A stretch of DNA of 64,000 bases from Cryptomeria japonica (taxonomy: Eukaryota; Streptophyta; Pinopsida; Cupressales; Cupressaceae): NCBI RefSeq assembly GCF_030272615.1, contig NC_081408.1, positions 307,711,950 to 307,775,949 on the forward strand, given 5' to 3'. Each line of letters opens with the position of its first letter. The stretch's first letter is position 1. Both the position numbers and the translations under genes were made by a program. The notes under the pieces were generated by a model. It was not told the DNA's origin and did not search any database. It saw only the letters and a program-made list of their open reading frames with translations. Shown piece after piece: positions 10,800 to 22,448 of this stretch.

Positions 10800-12011
10800 T
10801 GATCAAACAAGCTTTGTCATCTCCAAATCTTACTAGACCTCCATTGTATTCCTGAAAGGTTAAGAATTTACTCTTATCACTAGTCATATGATGTGAACAT
10901 CTGGAATCAATGATCCATTCATCCTTTTCTTCAATTTTAGCTGCCAAGGCCTGCTCTACCGGTTGAATAGTAGGTGCCGGTTGATCTTCTGTTATTGCAA
11001 CAAAAGCCCATACATTGTCTGTCGGTTCCTCATCAGAATCATCAGTAACTCCTTCATCAACATAGTAACATGATTTGTCTCTATTCTTCTTAAATTTGTA
11101 TCTTTGATATTCAGGGTTAGGCTTGTATGTTCTTTTAGCTTCTTCTTTCTAGATGCCATATGACCAATTTTATTGCAGTTAAAACATTTAAATGGTGCTT
11201 TACCTTCATACTTACTTCCAACTGGACCTTTAGGCATTTTCCTTGCAAATAGTTCTTCAAGCTCTTCAAATTCTTCATTCTCTCTTCTGAATTCTTCAAG
11301 TTCTCTAGCATAGAGTGCTTTCCAATTAGATTTTTCAGATGATGATGATGTTGCAGATGATGAAGCTTTGAAAGCCAAATCTGTCTTAATTGTAGCAATA
11401 GGACCAAATTCCTCAAGTTCAAAAGCTGAAAGTTTTCCAACCAAAGTATCTCTAGATACTTATGCATTAGGCATTGTTCTTAATTCATTAATAGCAGTTA
11501 CTTTCATTTTATATGCTGGTGGCAATGCTCTTAAAACTTTAGAAACAATTTCATCTTCACTTAAGGATCCTCCACAACATTGTATACCCAAAACACTTTC
11601 ATTAACTCTTTCCATAAAAGCAGAAATCCTTTCATCTTCTTCCATTTTCAGATTTTCATACCTGACCTAAAAGCATTCCAGTTTTGTAATTTTGACAGTG
11701 GTATCACCTTCATTCAATGTCTCCAATTTATCCCAAATAGCTTTAGTAGTAGATCGGTCTGATAATCCCATGGTTTGTTGATCTGACAATGCGCTCAAAA
11801 GTCCTTCTCTTGCTTTGCAATCATTCTCTTGATCTTTAGCTAAGGTTGGTGGATTAGGTTGACTCTGAGTAGGACCAACATAACCATTCTTTGTAACATC
11901 CCATATGTCTTTTCCAATGCAATTCAGATGAGTCTCCATTCTGATCTTCCATATACTATAGTTAGTTCCATCAAGCTTTGGACTGTCCTTCCTGAAATAG
12001 TTAATTGCCAT
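10800..12011 (-). pseudogene. Copia A gag and protease
   Basis: The start is the ATG ending at 12011 (MAINYFRKDSPKLDGTNYS), 58 bases inside the LTR, the usual copia gag opening with IWKIRMETHL. The frame stops at 11667 (ECF*) and resumes with MEEDERISAFMERVN. The zinc knuckle begins CFNCNKIGHMAS but its last cysteine is missing: compared with element B a deletion removes about eight residues and shifts the frame at about 11150. The protease active site near 10905 reads DSRCSHHMT, where copia proteases have DSG. Confidence 0.9.
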
Positions 12012-12054
12012 AGAATCTCCTCAAGCTATTAAACTTCTGCAAAAAGAGAACTTA

Positions 12055-12066
12055 GCTCTGATACCA
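12055..12066 (-). promoter_or_regulatory. Copia A primer binding site (tRNA-iMet)
   Basis: TGGTATCAGAGC on the minus strand, two bases after the 5' LTR, matches the 3' end of plant initiator tRNA-Met, the usual copia primer. Confidence 0.92.
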
Positions 12067-12068
12067 AT

Positions 12069-13119
12069 TGTTAGAACCCGAAGGCAATTGAGGGGGGGGG
12101 GGGGGGTGAATCGGTTGTCTATTAATTTCAACCCAAATATAACTTAACCAAACTTAGTGCATAATAGTGGTAAACCAAACTTAATGCCGGTAGATAGTTT
12201 GACAGTTAATAGCAGTACCGGTAAGGTTTAATGCATGAAACAAAAGACAAATAACATCCACAACACATAACATAGATATTTGTACGTGGAAACCCTGTAA
12301 GGGGAAAAACCATGGTGGGAAACCTTACCCACATGTGTGTACAAATGGGGTCTGCACATGCAGAAAGGCCAACTGCCTAGAGCTCATTGCTCAATCACAA
12401 AATGGGAGTCACATTGACTACAATAATTGGATGGTTAAATCCAATGATAATGTACTGCTCAAAATAACATCTTCATATGCTGGATTCAGTACTGGTTAAG
12501 CTCTGATTGTCTTCTTCATACCTTCCTTGAATCTTCAAATAATGTCTGTGTATAGATCTGCTTATATTCACATATACCTTATTACAATCCTTTTTCTTCT
12601 CCTTTTCTATATTTAATCTCACAAATAAGATCTTACATATATACCAAAACCTAAGACCAAATATGTAGGTTGGCTCACTAAGATATTACAATAAAATCAA
12701 TTACAAATGAATCAATATGCGATGCATGATGTCGGCTCAATGCATTTACAACAATAACCAATCAATAAAACATCTCCATAATATGTTGTGGTGATCTAAA
12801 ATAGATAACGCTTGTCGATCCATAACCTAGACCTATTTGCCGGTAACAACAAATATGCAAACTCGATTAGACCAATAACCAAATCACCAAAACCAAGTGT
12901 CCAGACAATGTCTTCGACATAACCAAGTAATCTCCAGATGATAACAGATCATCCTCAGTACCGGTGAATAATATAACCTGCCGGTGAACCAGATACCGGT
13001 GACTGTGCATAAGTCACTGAACATATTGGTGAACATAACCAAAGATCTCCAGAAGAATAAGTGTTGACAAGTGTTGACATCAATGACAAAACCAATGCAA
13101 CACATCCATAATACCAACA
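12069..13119 (-). repeat. Copia A 5' LTR
   Basis: 1051 bp, TGTTAG...CAACA in plus orientation. It drives transcription on the minus strand. The last 50 bases hold a run of G (plus strand) just before the CCGAA end. The right flank ATTAG matches the left flank of the element. Confidence 0.93.
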
Positions 13120-14150
13120 ATTAGAAGGGTGGAGTCTTCAATGAGCGATTCATGATCTATTTAATCTTGATGAGTTTTAAGTCTATAATATGCACATGTA
13201 CCTATCCTATATGGATAGATTCTTATCTTGAATGGATAGAGAATATTTTCTCATATGGAAAGGTGCTTAAATTATATAGTTGGATACTTGTTTCAAATTA
13301 ACAAATGCCTATCTCATGTGGATAGAGGTACCTAAGTATATAGATGAATAAATAGTTAACTACTTGAGTAAAAATAACAAACAAAAAAATTAGTGGTAAA
13401 TGTGGGTACGAAAGTTGGGTCATTACTCTATACCTCATTTGAAAGTAGTGATAAGTTCATGATTTAAAAAAGCTATATGATCTCCTTATGTTGGATTGAT
13501 TTTTTTGAGTTTTGACTAACAAAGGTATTAGTGCTATTAATGTCCCCTTAGGTGTTGGAACATATAATGTTCGTGATGCCTTAACTTGTTGTCATTATTG
13601 TATTAATATTCTTTATGTTATTTGTTGATTATTCTTTTGAAGTTGTGGAAAAAAATTATTGAGAGTCCTTGCTGAGGAAGGGACCAGTTCACTATTAAGG
13701 GAGTGTCTCCAATTAAAAGCTAAATAAATTTTGAACTACAAGACAAACGGTATGCTACATTTGGTTAAATTAGTTATTGGGGTGGATGATACAAGACATT
13801 GATGAACATCTTTAGAAGTTTGCTAAGAAATGATCTCCTCCTTATGTCAAACTCCTAGATCTACGTTAAAAATTTTGATACGATTGAATGCAAGTTAAAC
13901 AATCATGCAATTGGCCTTGTCATGTACAATTATTCATGTATTGTTGATCCAATGCTATGAAGATAAGGTGATGTGTAATATAACTTTGAAGATGATAGAT
14001 ATAGCTCATCTCCTCAATTATTCAACAATAAAGTGGGGTGTGCATGTCCTTTTATACAATACCTTAACATATAAATAAACATATTTCATGTCCAAGTCAA
14101 TGACTACCATGAACGGAGTTGTCTTCGACATAGAATTAAATCTAAATTTT
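13120..14150. other. AT-rich spacer with repeat relic
   Basis: No gene is evident. Bases 13441-13850 match, in inverted orientation, the sequence at about 17650-18120. The rest shows nothing I recognise. Confidence 0.6.
13441..13850 (+). repeat. Diverged inverted repeat, left arm
   Basis: Runs such as ATTAATGTCCCCTTA, TTCATGATTTA and GTTATTGGGGTGG recur in the same order on the minus strand at 17650-18120. Neither arm has an open frame of useful length. Both look like old copies of one dispersed repeat, possibly once coding. Confidence 0.6.
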
Positions 14151-15170
14151 AAAGTTTTGGAATAATTTTCCCATATGAAAATCTGACTCTAAGGTGAGTA
14201 AAGGAATAGATAAATCATATATCATGTTTGGACTCTTGAAATACATGATTGAAAACGATTAGATAAGACTTACATTCTTTGCCAACCTTTACAAAAAATA
14301 TACCACTTACACACTAATCATTTTACTTATGACAAATCAATCAAAATCCAAAAGAACCCAATATATATTCTTACTACAAATACTCAATCTTGCATAATTT
14401 GCCACATTTCTTTCACAAACCAGTTTGGTTGGACTCTTAATTGACTCTTAGTTGTTCTATTAAAGTTTTGGAGTAAATTTCCCATCTAGAAATCTGACCC
14501 AAGGTGAATAAAAGAATAGACAAATCATATGCCATGTTTGGACTCATGAGATGCATGAGAACATGATTAGATTAGATTTATATTCTTTGTCAACTTTTAC
14601 AAAAAAAAATATACCACTTACACACAAATCTTTTTATTTATGACAACTCAATCAAAATAAATCCAAAATATATAATGTTCACCCTTACTATATACAATCA
14701 ATCTTGCATAATTTGCCAAATTTCTTTCACAAACCAGCTTGGTTGAACTCTTAACTAACTCTCAATTAACTCTTAATTGTTCTATTAAAGTTTTGAAATA
14801 ATTTTCCCCCTATGCAAATCTGATCCTGAGGCTGGTAAAGGAATAGATAAACCATATGTCATGTTTGGACTCTTGAGATTTATGAGATTAGACTTACATT
14901 CTTTGTCAACTTGTTAAAAAAAAAATGACATTTATTAAATTTTTTTTTGATGGAGGTCCAGACCTGCAAGCATGACAACTGGGACACGATTCTGGTGGGC
15001 TCATTTGGAACGATTCAACTTCACCAGTAGACCAAGGGCCCATTGACCACACCCACTAATTTTACTTACGACAACTCAATCAAAATAAATCCAAAACCAA
15101 AATAATCCAAAATCTTGAATAATTTGTCATATTTCTTTCACAAACCAGCTCGGTTGCACTCTTAATTAAC
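14151..15170. repeat. Three tandem copies of a ~310-325 bp unit
   Basis: Units begin with AAAGTTTTGG (or a variant) at 14151, 14462 and 14787. Each continues through AAGGAATAGATAAATCATAT-like and TTTCTTTCACAAACCAG-like sequence to a CTTAATTGTTCTATT-like end. The third unit is longer because about 120 bp of unrelated sequence replaces its middle. Confidence 0.82.
14928..15052. other. Foreign insert in the third tandem unit
   Basis: This stretch begins with a T run and is GC-richer (GATGGAGGTCCAGACCTG, GGGACACGATTCTGG) than its surroundings. The first two tandem units lack it. On the minus strand the T run would be a 3' A tail, so a short retroposed fragment is possible. I could not identify its source. 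Confidence 0.45.
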
Positions 15171-16465
15171 TTTTCACTCAAGATAACTCCAAGCATGAGC
15201 TCATAAATCATGTAGTTCTTTTGAATGTACGCCATGGATCATATATCCAAACTATTTTAGAACAGCCTTGGGCCATCTCTTTTTACAGCGAAAAGAAGAG
15301 ACAATTTGTCAATCGAACTCACATGAATGCTTGCAGGGTCTATGTCAAGAATCCAAAATGTTTAGCTAAAGAGGCCCAGCAGAGCGTGCAAATGGAGATG
15401 GTCACATGGGTGTGTCATCCTATTCCTTGCCAGTTGCTCACCATGTACCCCACCTCTATGACAGATCAATCCCTCAAACTGTTGGGATAACACTCATTTC
15501 TACCTTATCTCAAACCTTGAATGTTAGGTATTCTCAAGCATGGGCTCCTGTAACTTTCTATCCTTACTTTGCAGAGCTTTATGGGTTGTGGGCAAACATG
15601 AATCTTTTGCTTTTCCCTGTCAAAAAAGAATAAGAGTCTCCACTCTATCTGAGCTTTAATGAAGTCTATCTGATTGTTTGTTTATTAGTATGGTGCGTGT
15701 TTATCTTTCCTGAGATTCTAAGGATTGTTCTATTATTGTACAAGCTGGTTCCGGGACAGGTATTCAAGTCAATGGATTTCTGACAGAGTTAGCCAAAAAG
15801 GTCCTCCCAGAATGAAAAGTTATGCAATAATGGAGATCTGATCTTTCCAAAGAAGACATTGTAGATCAATTGACAGAAGACTAAGAAGGGGTCAATCAAG
15901 AAAAAAAGGGCGATCGGTGGGCTACCAGAGTAGTTGAGATGCAACTTCTAATTTGGAAAATGAAACATCAAGAAAAGCCTTTTGGAAAAACATGTTTCCA
16001 ACTAGCATTTTAAAGAGTTTTTCTATCTGTACAGTAGCACTCTTTAAACGTAGATTTTTGTCTCCATTCACTTGCTTATCTTTAGGGTTTTAAAAGATTT
16101 TATGGTAGTTACTTAATTACCATAATATTATATAGTTTAAATTAAAAAATAATAGACAAAATATGGTTTAGGATATATATAATCTTTATATAATTATAAA
16201 TCTATGGTGTGATGGTATATTTTAAATTTTTTTTTTTTTTTTTGCATTTTTTTTTATATTTTTATCTTTATATTTTGATAATTATAAAATATTATATTTT
16301 CTAATTGTTTAAAATATATAAGAAGAATCAATCACATTTTTGGTTTTTTTCAAAATGAACAAAACTTCAAAATTGTTAAGTTGTTGCATAAGACTCTATA
16401 GTTAGTGTCTAATTTTTAGATTTTGTATATATGATACATTTGTATGTATTTAATTTATGTGCTAT
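15171..16465. other. Spacer with two short unrecognised ORFs
   Basis: Two overlapping plus-strand ORFs lie in different frames: 15221-15490 (89 codons, starting MNVRHGSYIQ) and 15406-15633 (75 codons, starting MGVSSYSLPV). The stretch 15200-15800 is less AT-rich than its flanks, so an old coding fragment is possible. I see no domain, and only one of the two frames could be real at the overlap. From 15900 on, the sequence is AT-rich with T homopolymers. Confidence 0.3.
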
Positions 16466-16468
16466 GAA

Positions 16469-16863
16469 GTACTATAAAGCACATTTTACTATTTTTTTTT
16501 TAAGAATTGAGAATATAGGGGGCCATCCTTGCAATGTATTGGTGTAGATGTATTACATATTCAAACAATTATCACAATCTTCACAAATAGGTACTATAAA
16601 GCACATATTACTATTATTATTATTATTTTAAAAATTGAGAATATAGGGGTTCTATAGGGCTCCATCCTTCCAATAAATTGATGTAGAAGTATTAGATATT
16701 CAAACACCTGCCACAAACTGCACAAATAGATACTGTAAAGCACATTTTACCATTATTATTATTTAAGAATTAAGAATATAGGGGTTCTATAGGGGCTCCA
16801 TCCTTCCAATAAATTGCTATAGAAGTATTACATATTCATACAACTACCACAATCTTCATAAAC
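16469..16863. repeat. Three tandem copies of a ~120-140 bp unit
   Basis: Units begin TACTATAAAGCACA (or variant) at about 16469, 16591 and 16729. Each runs through GAATATAGGGG, CCATCCTTCCAATAAATTG and GTATTACATATTC-like sequence to a CACAATCTTCACAAA-like end. Unit lengths differ through ATT-repeat and T-run changes. Confidence 0.82.
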
Positions 16864-18870
16864 CTATCAATCAAAATATTAGTAAACAATAATCCATAAC
16901 AAATACTCTTGTTGTAGAACAAATACCACATAATTTTCAAAGACAAAATGCCCATTCATAGAGAAAAGGGCAAAGACATAGAGTTCATGAGACAAAATGG
17001 ATACCATCTAAAAATTGAAAATATACAAATTTTGAAATCCTTATATTGGAGAAAAGCCATCAACATCCACCATAATAGTTACCAACATCCAAAGGAGACA
17101 GAGACATATATTGTAACTCTAACACTTCCTAACAATTCATACTAGCATCCTAAGGAAAATTCCTCCACCACTCATAAGAAAAGGAATAAACCCTTAAATT
17201 GGAGACATTTACAAGCACAACTAGCAAAATATGAAGACATGCCACATTCTCAAGCTTTTTAAACTTAAGACCTTTTTGAACCTCTACTTGCTATAGTGCC
17301 CTTGTGGTTTGTTATCCTCTAACATTGGGAGAATCCCTATAGGATATGAAACTATCATTGACAATATATAAAATTCCTAGATATGATATGACACTACCAA
17401 ATGCCTCAACATAGAATTAATGTCTTTATAATAAGCAATCATTTCTTAAACATAATCTAATAAATCCAAGAGTCTTAAGTTCATATACCAAATATCAATT
17501 TCATTCAAGCTAATACATAAATTTTTATTGTGCTCTCATTCCACAATCATAGGTGTAGAAGCCTCTGTTGACTCCTTCAACTCATTACTAATCAAAAGGG
17601 ACATATCCAATAAGCTCTCCCTAATTTCTATGTCATATACAACTCCCTTCAACTTGAACAAAAAATCATTTCTAAGAGATTATCTAATGCTTAGTGCACC
17701 TATATTGTGCAAGCCACCCACCCCAATAACTATTTTAGCAAACTTTAGCATAGTAGTTGTCTTGTATTTAAAACTTTATTTAGCTTATCATTTGAGACAC
17801 TTCCTTGATATATCTAGTACCTTCCCTAACAAGTACTCATGATGATCTTGTGTCAACTTAAAAAAACTTACTACAAAAATAATTATCCAAACCTGGTATC
17901 ATAATTTCTATCTACCACCTTCATCTCCATGCTAAATATTGTCTATTGTTCTATCAATTACAAAATAATGATTACAAGCTAGGGCATCATTAACATTACA
18001 TGTTTCAACACTTAAGGGGACATTAATATCACTAATTATTTCATTGTTGAGAACCTATCGAGGTCATTCCAACATAGAGAGATCATATAAGTTTTCTAAA
18101 TCATGAATATCATTGCTTTCAAAGGAGGCATATAGCTTGAGAGAGATCCCATTTTTTTTGGAAAAAATTGCCATTTTTTTCTCTCTATCTACAAGAAATA
18201 AAAATATGATTGAGTTTGGAAAGTAATGACAATACTTCTCCGAGCTAGGCTCTCCTCTTCCATCTTCAACAATATTTTTTATTGGCCGCTTGAATTAAAA
18301 AGTTAGATTCCCTTATACTTTGAATTGAAGTGGGGTACACAAATATTATAAGGAGAGTATTGTGCTAATTTTAATCTTTTAAAAATTTAAAACAAATAAA
18401 CACATTTAAATAGAAACTATAAATACCATAACATAGGTATACATGGGGAAAACCCTTTTGAGCTCGAAAAATCCCACATGCTAATGTAGATCAATGTATA
18501 ATTCATTAAACCTCAATTACAATGCACTTGTAAAGAACACCTTCACATGAAAATCATCAAATAAATATCTAGAGGAATCATTACAACTTAATAGTATCTA
18601 CAAAATATAACACAAAACCTCCATCTCAAGCACCTAATATATAGGAGATACAAAACTCAAAACCATTAAACAATAATTAGAAATCCATGAGCTAAAATCA
18701 CCCAAAAATGGCACTTAAACTATCTCCCAATAAAATATTCCTTATGATCTATCATAATACGCATCATAAGTTGGTCAAAATGTTTAACACCCCTTTACAA
18801 CTTTTTATGCATCAAACAACTTTTATATTTCTTATGCAAACTTTTGGAGGGTTTACAATTGATGATGGAG
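16864..18870. other. AT-rich spacer
   Basis: It contains the right arm of the inverted repeat (17650-18120). Short ORFs at 16948-17145 and 17528-17842 show no domain and AT-driven composition. I see no gene. Confidence 0.5.
17650..18120 (-). repeat. Diverged inverted repeat, right arm
   Basis: Read on the minus strand this matches 13441-13850 in order, with about 75 bp more in the middle. The minus-strand reading has long partly open stretches (for example ISDINVPLSVETCNVNDAL) broken by stops, which hints at a former coding repeat of unknown type. Confidence 0.55.
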
Positions 18871-18889
18871 CATTGAAGGTATACATACC

Positions 18890-18996
18890 TCTCTCTTTCT
18901 CTCTCTCTCCCTCTCTCCACCTTCTACCTCTCCCTCCCTCCCTCCTCCCTCTACCTCTTCCTTCCTCCCTCCCTGTCCCCCCCTTCTCTCTCTCTT
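18890..18996. repeat. CT-rich low-complexity block
   Basis: CTCTCT, CCCTCC and CTTCCT blocks fill the interval. A second block at 20250-20500 begins with the same ATTGA(A/G)GGT lead-in. Confidence 0.9.
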
Positions 18997-19007
18997 ATTT
19001 ATGGTTT

Positions 19008-19066
19008 AGTTTTTAGGGCCTAGGGTATAAGGTTTAGGGTTTAGAGTTGATAGTTTATGATGGAGG
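19008..19066. repeat. Degenerate telomere-like TTTAGGG units
   Basis: GGTTTAGGGTTTAGAG and neighbouring variants occur here, and again as TCAGGGTTTAGGG at 19412-19425. Only two or three good units are present, so this is an interstitial scrap and not a telomere. Confidence 0.4.
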
Positions 19067-19439
19067 GTTGAGCATTGTGGGTTTAGATTTTAGTAGTTTG
19101 AATTATCAATAGGGTGTGAGATAAGCATTGTTCATTTTATATTTACATTTTTTGTTGTAAGAAATAATTACAACATTCTATTTTGTTGAAATTACTCTTT
19201 TTAATAATAAAATTTCTAGAATCCTTGTCTCAAACTCGAGAAAATTTGGTGTTTATCAGTTTCTTTAATTCTACTCTTTGTTTGGTGGGAAATTATTTAA
19301 TCTTTGTTGGCATTTCAAAATGTTGGGAAAATTAATTCCACACGTGAGGGTTTAGGTTTTAGTTTTAAATTATTAATGTTACATTTACGATTTACCTTAT
19401 ATTTTTATGGTTCAGGGTTTAGGGTTGATGATGAATGGT

Positions 19440-20246
19440 TGATGTAGGAGCATCCCTGGTTCTTGGCAATATTGCATCAATCAAAAACATTATTCTTTCA
19501 GTTTGTTCTTATTTTGCAGTTTCGGCATTTAATTCAGCGTTTCTTTGCATTTGCTCACCGGATCTTGTAGAGCTGTATTTTTATTGTGGACATGTTCATT
19601 TACCTTATCCTAAGTCCACAAGACTTTTGGATCTTTTCCCGACAAGATATCGCTTCTGAAATCTAAGACAGTTTTTTGGCTTAAAACACCAGAACTCCTT
19701 AGACCTATTTTGTTATTGCCGAATCTTGTGGATCTTTTCCATAGCTTGCGGAGCTCCAGTTTGTTGTTTCCAACATTCCTTGGTGTGTGGCCAACCTTCC
19801 CTTAGGCCCGCACTTCATCCAATGGATTTTATGGCTGGAACTCTTTGGTGGAGGCCGACCTTGTTGTTTTACACATTTCATCTTGTTCATCAACGATTGT
19901 TCCACCTTGGGCCGACGCAAATCATCCTTTACCATATAATCAATGTAATTAGGAATTTAGAATCACGTTTGAGGACATAGAAGATAGATCTAAAGGCTAG
20001 GAAGTTCAGAGTTGGCTCACATTCTGCTTGAGTCCGAGTGTTGATAACATGCATGTATTGTACTCGAGCCTGTGAGATAAATCTTGTAATCCCACATGTT
20101 TTTGGCAATTTTAACTGATTTTCATGATTTAATATAGTTTGTTTATGCATTGCCTCCATCACTTTGAGTTGTTTTTGTTGTGTAACTCTTTCTACATGGT
20201 CTAGACTGTTCTCTTTGAGGACCCTCCCACCATGACTGCACCAACA
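19440..20246 (+). repeat. Possible solo LTR or LTR fragment
   Basis: The segment starts TGATGTAGGAGC and ends CTGCACCAACA, giving a TG...CA interval of about 807 bp with the mixed composition of an LTR. The flanks (ATGGT and ATTGA) do not match as a target duplication, so the boundaries or the call may be wrong. There is no coding evidence. Confidence 0.35.
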
Positions 20247-20249
20247 ATT

Positions 20250-20500
20250 GAGGGTCTACATGCCTCTCTCTCCCCTCTCCACCTTTCCCTACCACCCTCA
20301 CTCCTTTAGTCCCTCTAACTACCTCTCCCCCCAACCCTCTCTCTACCTTGTTTACCTATTCGCCCTCCTCCAATCTCTCTCTAACCACCTCTCTCTCCCT
20401 CCCCCTCTCTCTAAATACTTCTCTCTATATCACCTCTTTCTCTCTATCCACCCTCTTTAGACCACTCCCTCCCTCTCTCCTTCCATATAGATATGTCTTC
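20250..20500. repeat. CT-rich low-complexity block
   Basis: CTCTCTCCC, CCCTCTCTC and related pyrimidine blocks fill the interval. It is followed at 20515-20600 by three short near-repeats of TGTTGTCATTGATG. Confidence 0.88.
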
Positions 20501-20584
20501 CTCCTATTTGCAGTTGTTGTGTTGTTATCATTGATATTAGCCTATAGCTGATGTGTTGTCATTGGTGTCAACCTACAGTTAATG

Positions 20585-22446
20585 TGTTGTCATTGATGAT
20601 ATGCCCAAAATGATGATTGGTTAAATTATTCTCAAAGGGTTCTTAATTTTAGATGCTATGAGTTGTGGATGTCCACCTTCCTAGTGTCTGATGTCTACAC
20701 TCAATATGATGAGTTGATGCTAATAATGTATTGATGTTCATAATGTGCTTGTTGGAAAAGATGGTATAATGATAATCATATAATAAGATGAGGATTAGAT
20801 GCTTTGAGAAGAAGTATTTAAATAAGGATTAGAAGCATGGAAATAAAGTGGATATGATTTTGATAATCTTGCGTATGCTACAAGATGATGGTTTATGATG
20901 ATTCTACGATATTCAGGTCCTTGGAAGATTGATGGAGTAAGTAGTTTCGGGAATGTATCGTAAAGAAAGTTTGGAAGAATGATTCACACTCCTCCACATT
21001 TTATGGTTTGGTATTGTATATTTGAAGATAATATGTATGCTTTATGGACATTGCACTCCTATGTTTCTAGGTCCCTAGTGTTGCAGTTGATATGGTTGGT
21101 AATTATAGTTTGTTGGTAGTTTGATTGTCTATTATGATTGGTCCAAAAAATGTTTCACATTTCTCCACATCAATATTTCTATTGCTACAAATTGGAGTAC
21201 ATAATTTTAATTTTTGTGTTGTCTCAAATCAATTTTCAAGTGCTAAACTATTCTACAAGAGTTGATAATAATGTTTTATTCATGATTGAGGTTTCTGGAC
21301 TTCCAGAATGAAGTATTTTTGTATCTGTTTGTGTTGTGCCAATATGTTTTGATGTGATAGTGAGAAATAAGTATTTAGGAATATTTTTGGGTGTTCAAAG
21401 AACATCCTTATGTTCTTTGCATGATGTTAGATGATCTATTTGGTGCAACATTGTGTCTAGTAATAGTGTTTCAAGGTAATTGTCGTGGTTTGGTCGACAA
21501 AGTTTGTTCTCTTGCTTGCACTATGCCCTTGGAGATTTGTACCAACATTGGAGTTTGTGTTATGTTTTATTTGGATCCTAATTTGGTGTGTGAATATCCA
21601 CATTGGGTTAATTTATTTAAAAGATTTATTTTGGGTAAGTTGGTTATAAGCTTCATGGTTTATCTATACATTACCTTGTTGTTGACTTTGGTAGATGTGT
21701 GCTAACATTTGTTATATTTTGGGATGCTTATAAAGATGTGATATGATTTTTTAGGTCCTCTCTATCTCTTATATTGGTCTTCTTTCACCATAATAGTGTT
21801 TGGTGGCTGACTTGGTAGGACTTATGCTTTCTCCATGTTCTTGCCAACCTAATTGACGTTTTGCGATGAAGAGGATGATATACATATAGAAGTTCAAATT
21901 AGTGTGTATGTGATGCAAAGTTGAGACAAAGAAAGTGAGTAGTTATTGTTTTGAAGTTGGTCACTTGAGACAAAGATTCAAGGGTATCTTCACACCTAGA
22001 GATTGTTGGAGGCAATATGCTAAAGTCTTATTCATCTTGATTTATAAAATCATGTACCTTGCTCAAATATAGTGAGTCTTCCTAGAAATTTCTTTGTATC
22101 TTTCACTGAGGCACCAAGTCTCATCCTTCAAGTCCCTTGTATCTTACCTTGGGGTAGTGCATCTCAGCCTACAAATCCTTCTAGGAGCAATGGGCTTCCT
22201 TGGCAATGAGCCTAAAAAAAATATTTCAATCTTGTTCATATATTGTGAGTTGACTCTCACCATCATTTTCCCTATTTGGGAATTTCCATGTAAATCTGGG
22301 GTTCTCATATGCGTGGTGTTCATTGTTTTATATTTCGTTACTATTGATAAGATTAGAAATAAGATGATATTGATTTGTGGCATAAATTTAGTGTGTTTAA
22401 TCAATATTGATTCACCCCCCCTCTCAAGCTTGGGGTGTGTTTAACA
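20585..22446 (+). repeat. Copia F 5' LTR (start uncertain)
   Basis: The right end is well fixed by the primer site. The last 60 bases carry GATTCACCCCCCCTCTC, a C tract also found near the LTR ends of A, B and C. The left end is placed at TGTTGTCATTGATG, the third of three similar repeats, so the length of about 1.86 kb is approximate. Confidence 0.6.
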
Positions 22447-22448
22447 AT

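Larger units (their letters stand above)
6510..13119 (-). mobile_element. Copia element A (Ty1/copia), complete structure, decayed coding
   Basis: Two LTRs bound an internal region of about 4.6 kb encoding gag, protease, integrase, reverse transcriptase and RNase H in copia order on the minus strand. In plus orientation the termini are TGTTAGGACC at 6510 and ATACCAACA ending at 13119. ATTAG sits immediately outside both ends (6505-6509 and 13120-13124), a perfect 5-bp target duplication, so this is an unrearranged single insertion. The element belongs to the same family as element B at 40576-53643. Stops, frameshifts and active-site changes make it non-autonomous. Confidence 0.95.

Noticed and set aside
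12055-12066. tRNA-Met gene fragments (also 22449, 39730, 41652, 48439)
   Set aside because: These 12-base matches are primer binding sites placed two bases from LTR ends. No tRNA body or cloverleaf is present.
15221-15633. A host gene exon
   Set aside because: The two overlapping frames have no recognisable domain, and I could not define splice sites or flanking exons. Kept only as unrecognised ORFs.
19008-19066. Telomere or telomere-fusion site
   Set aside because: Only two or three TTTAGGG-like units are present, with no array on either side.
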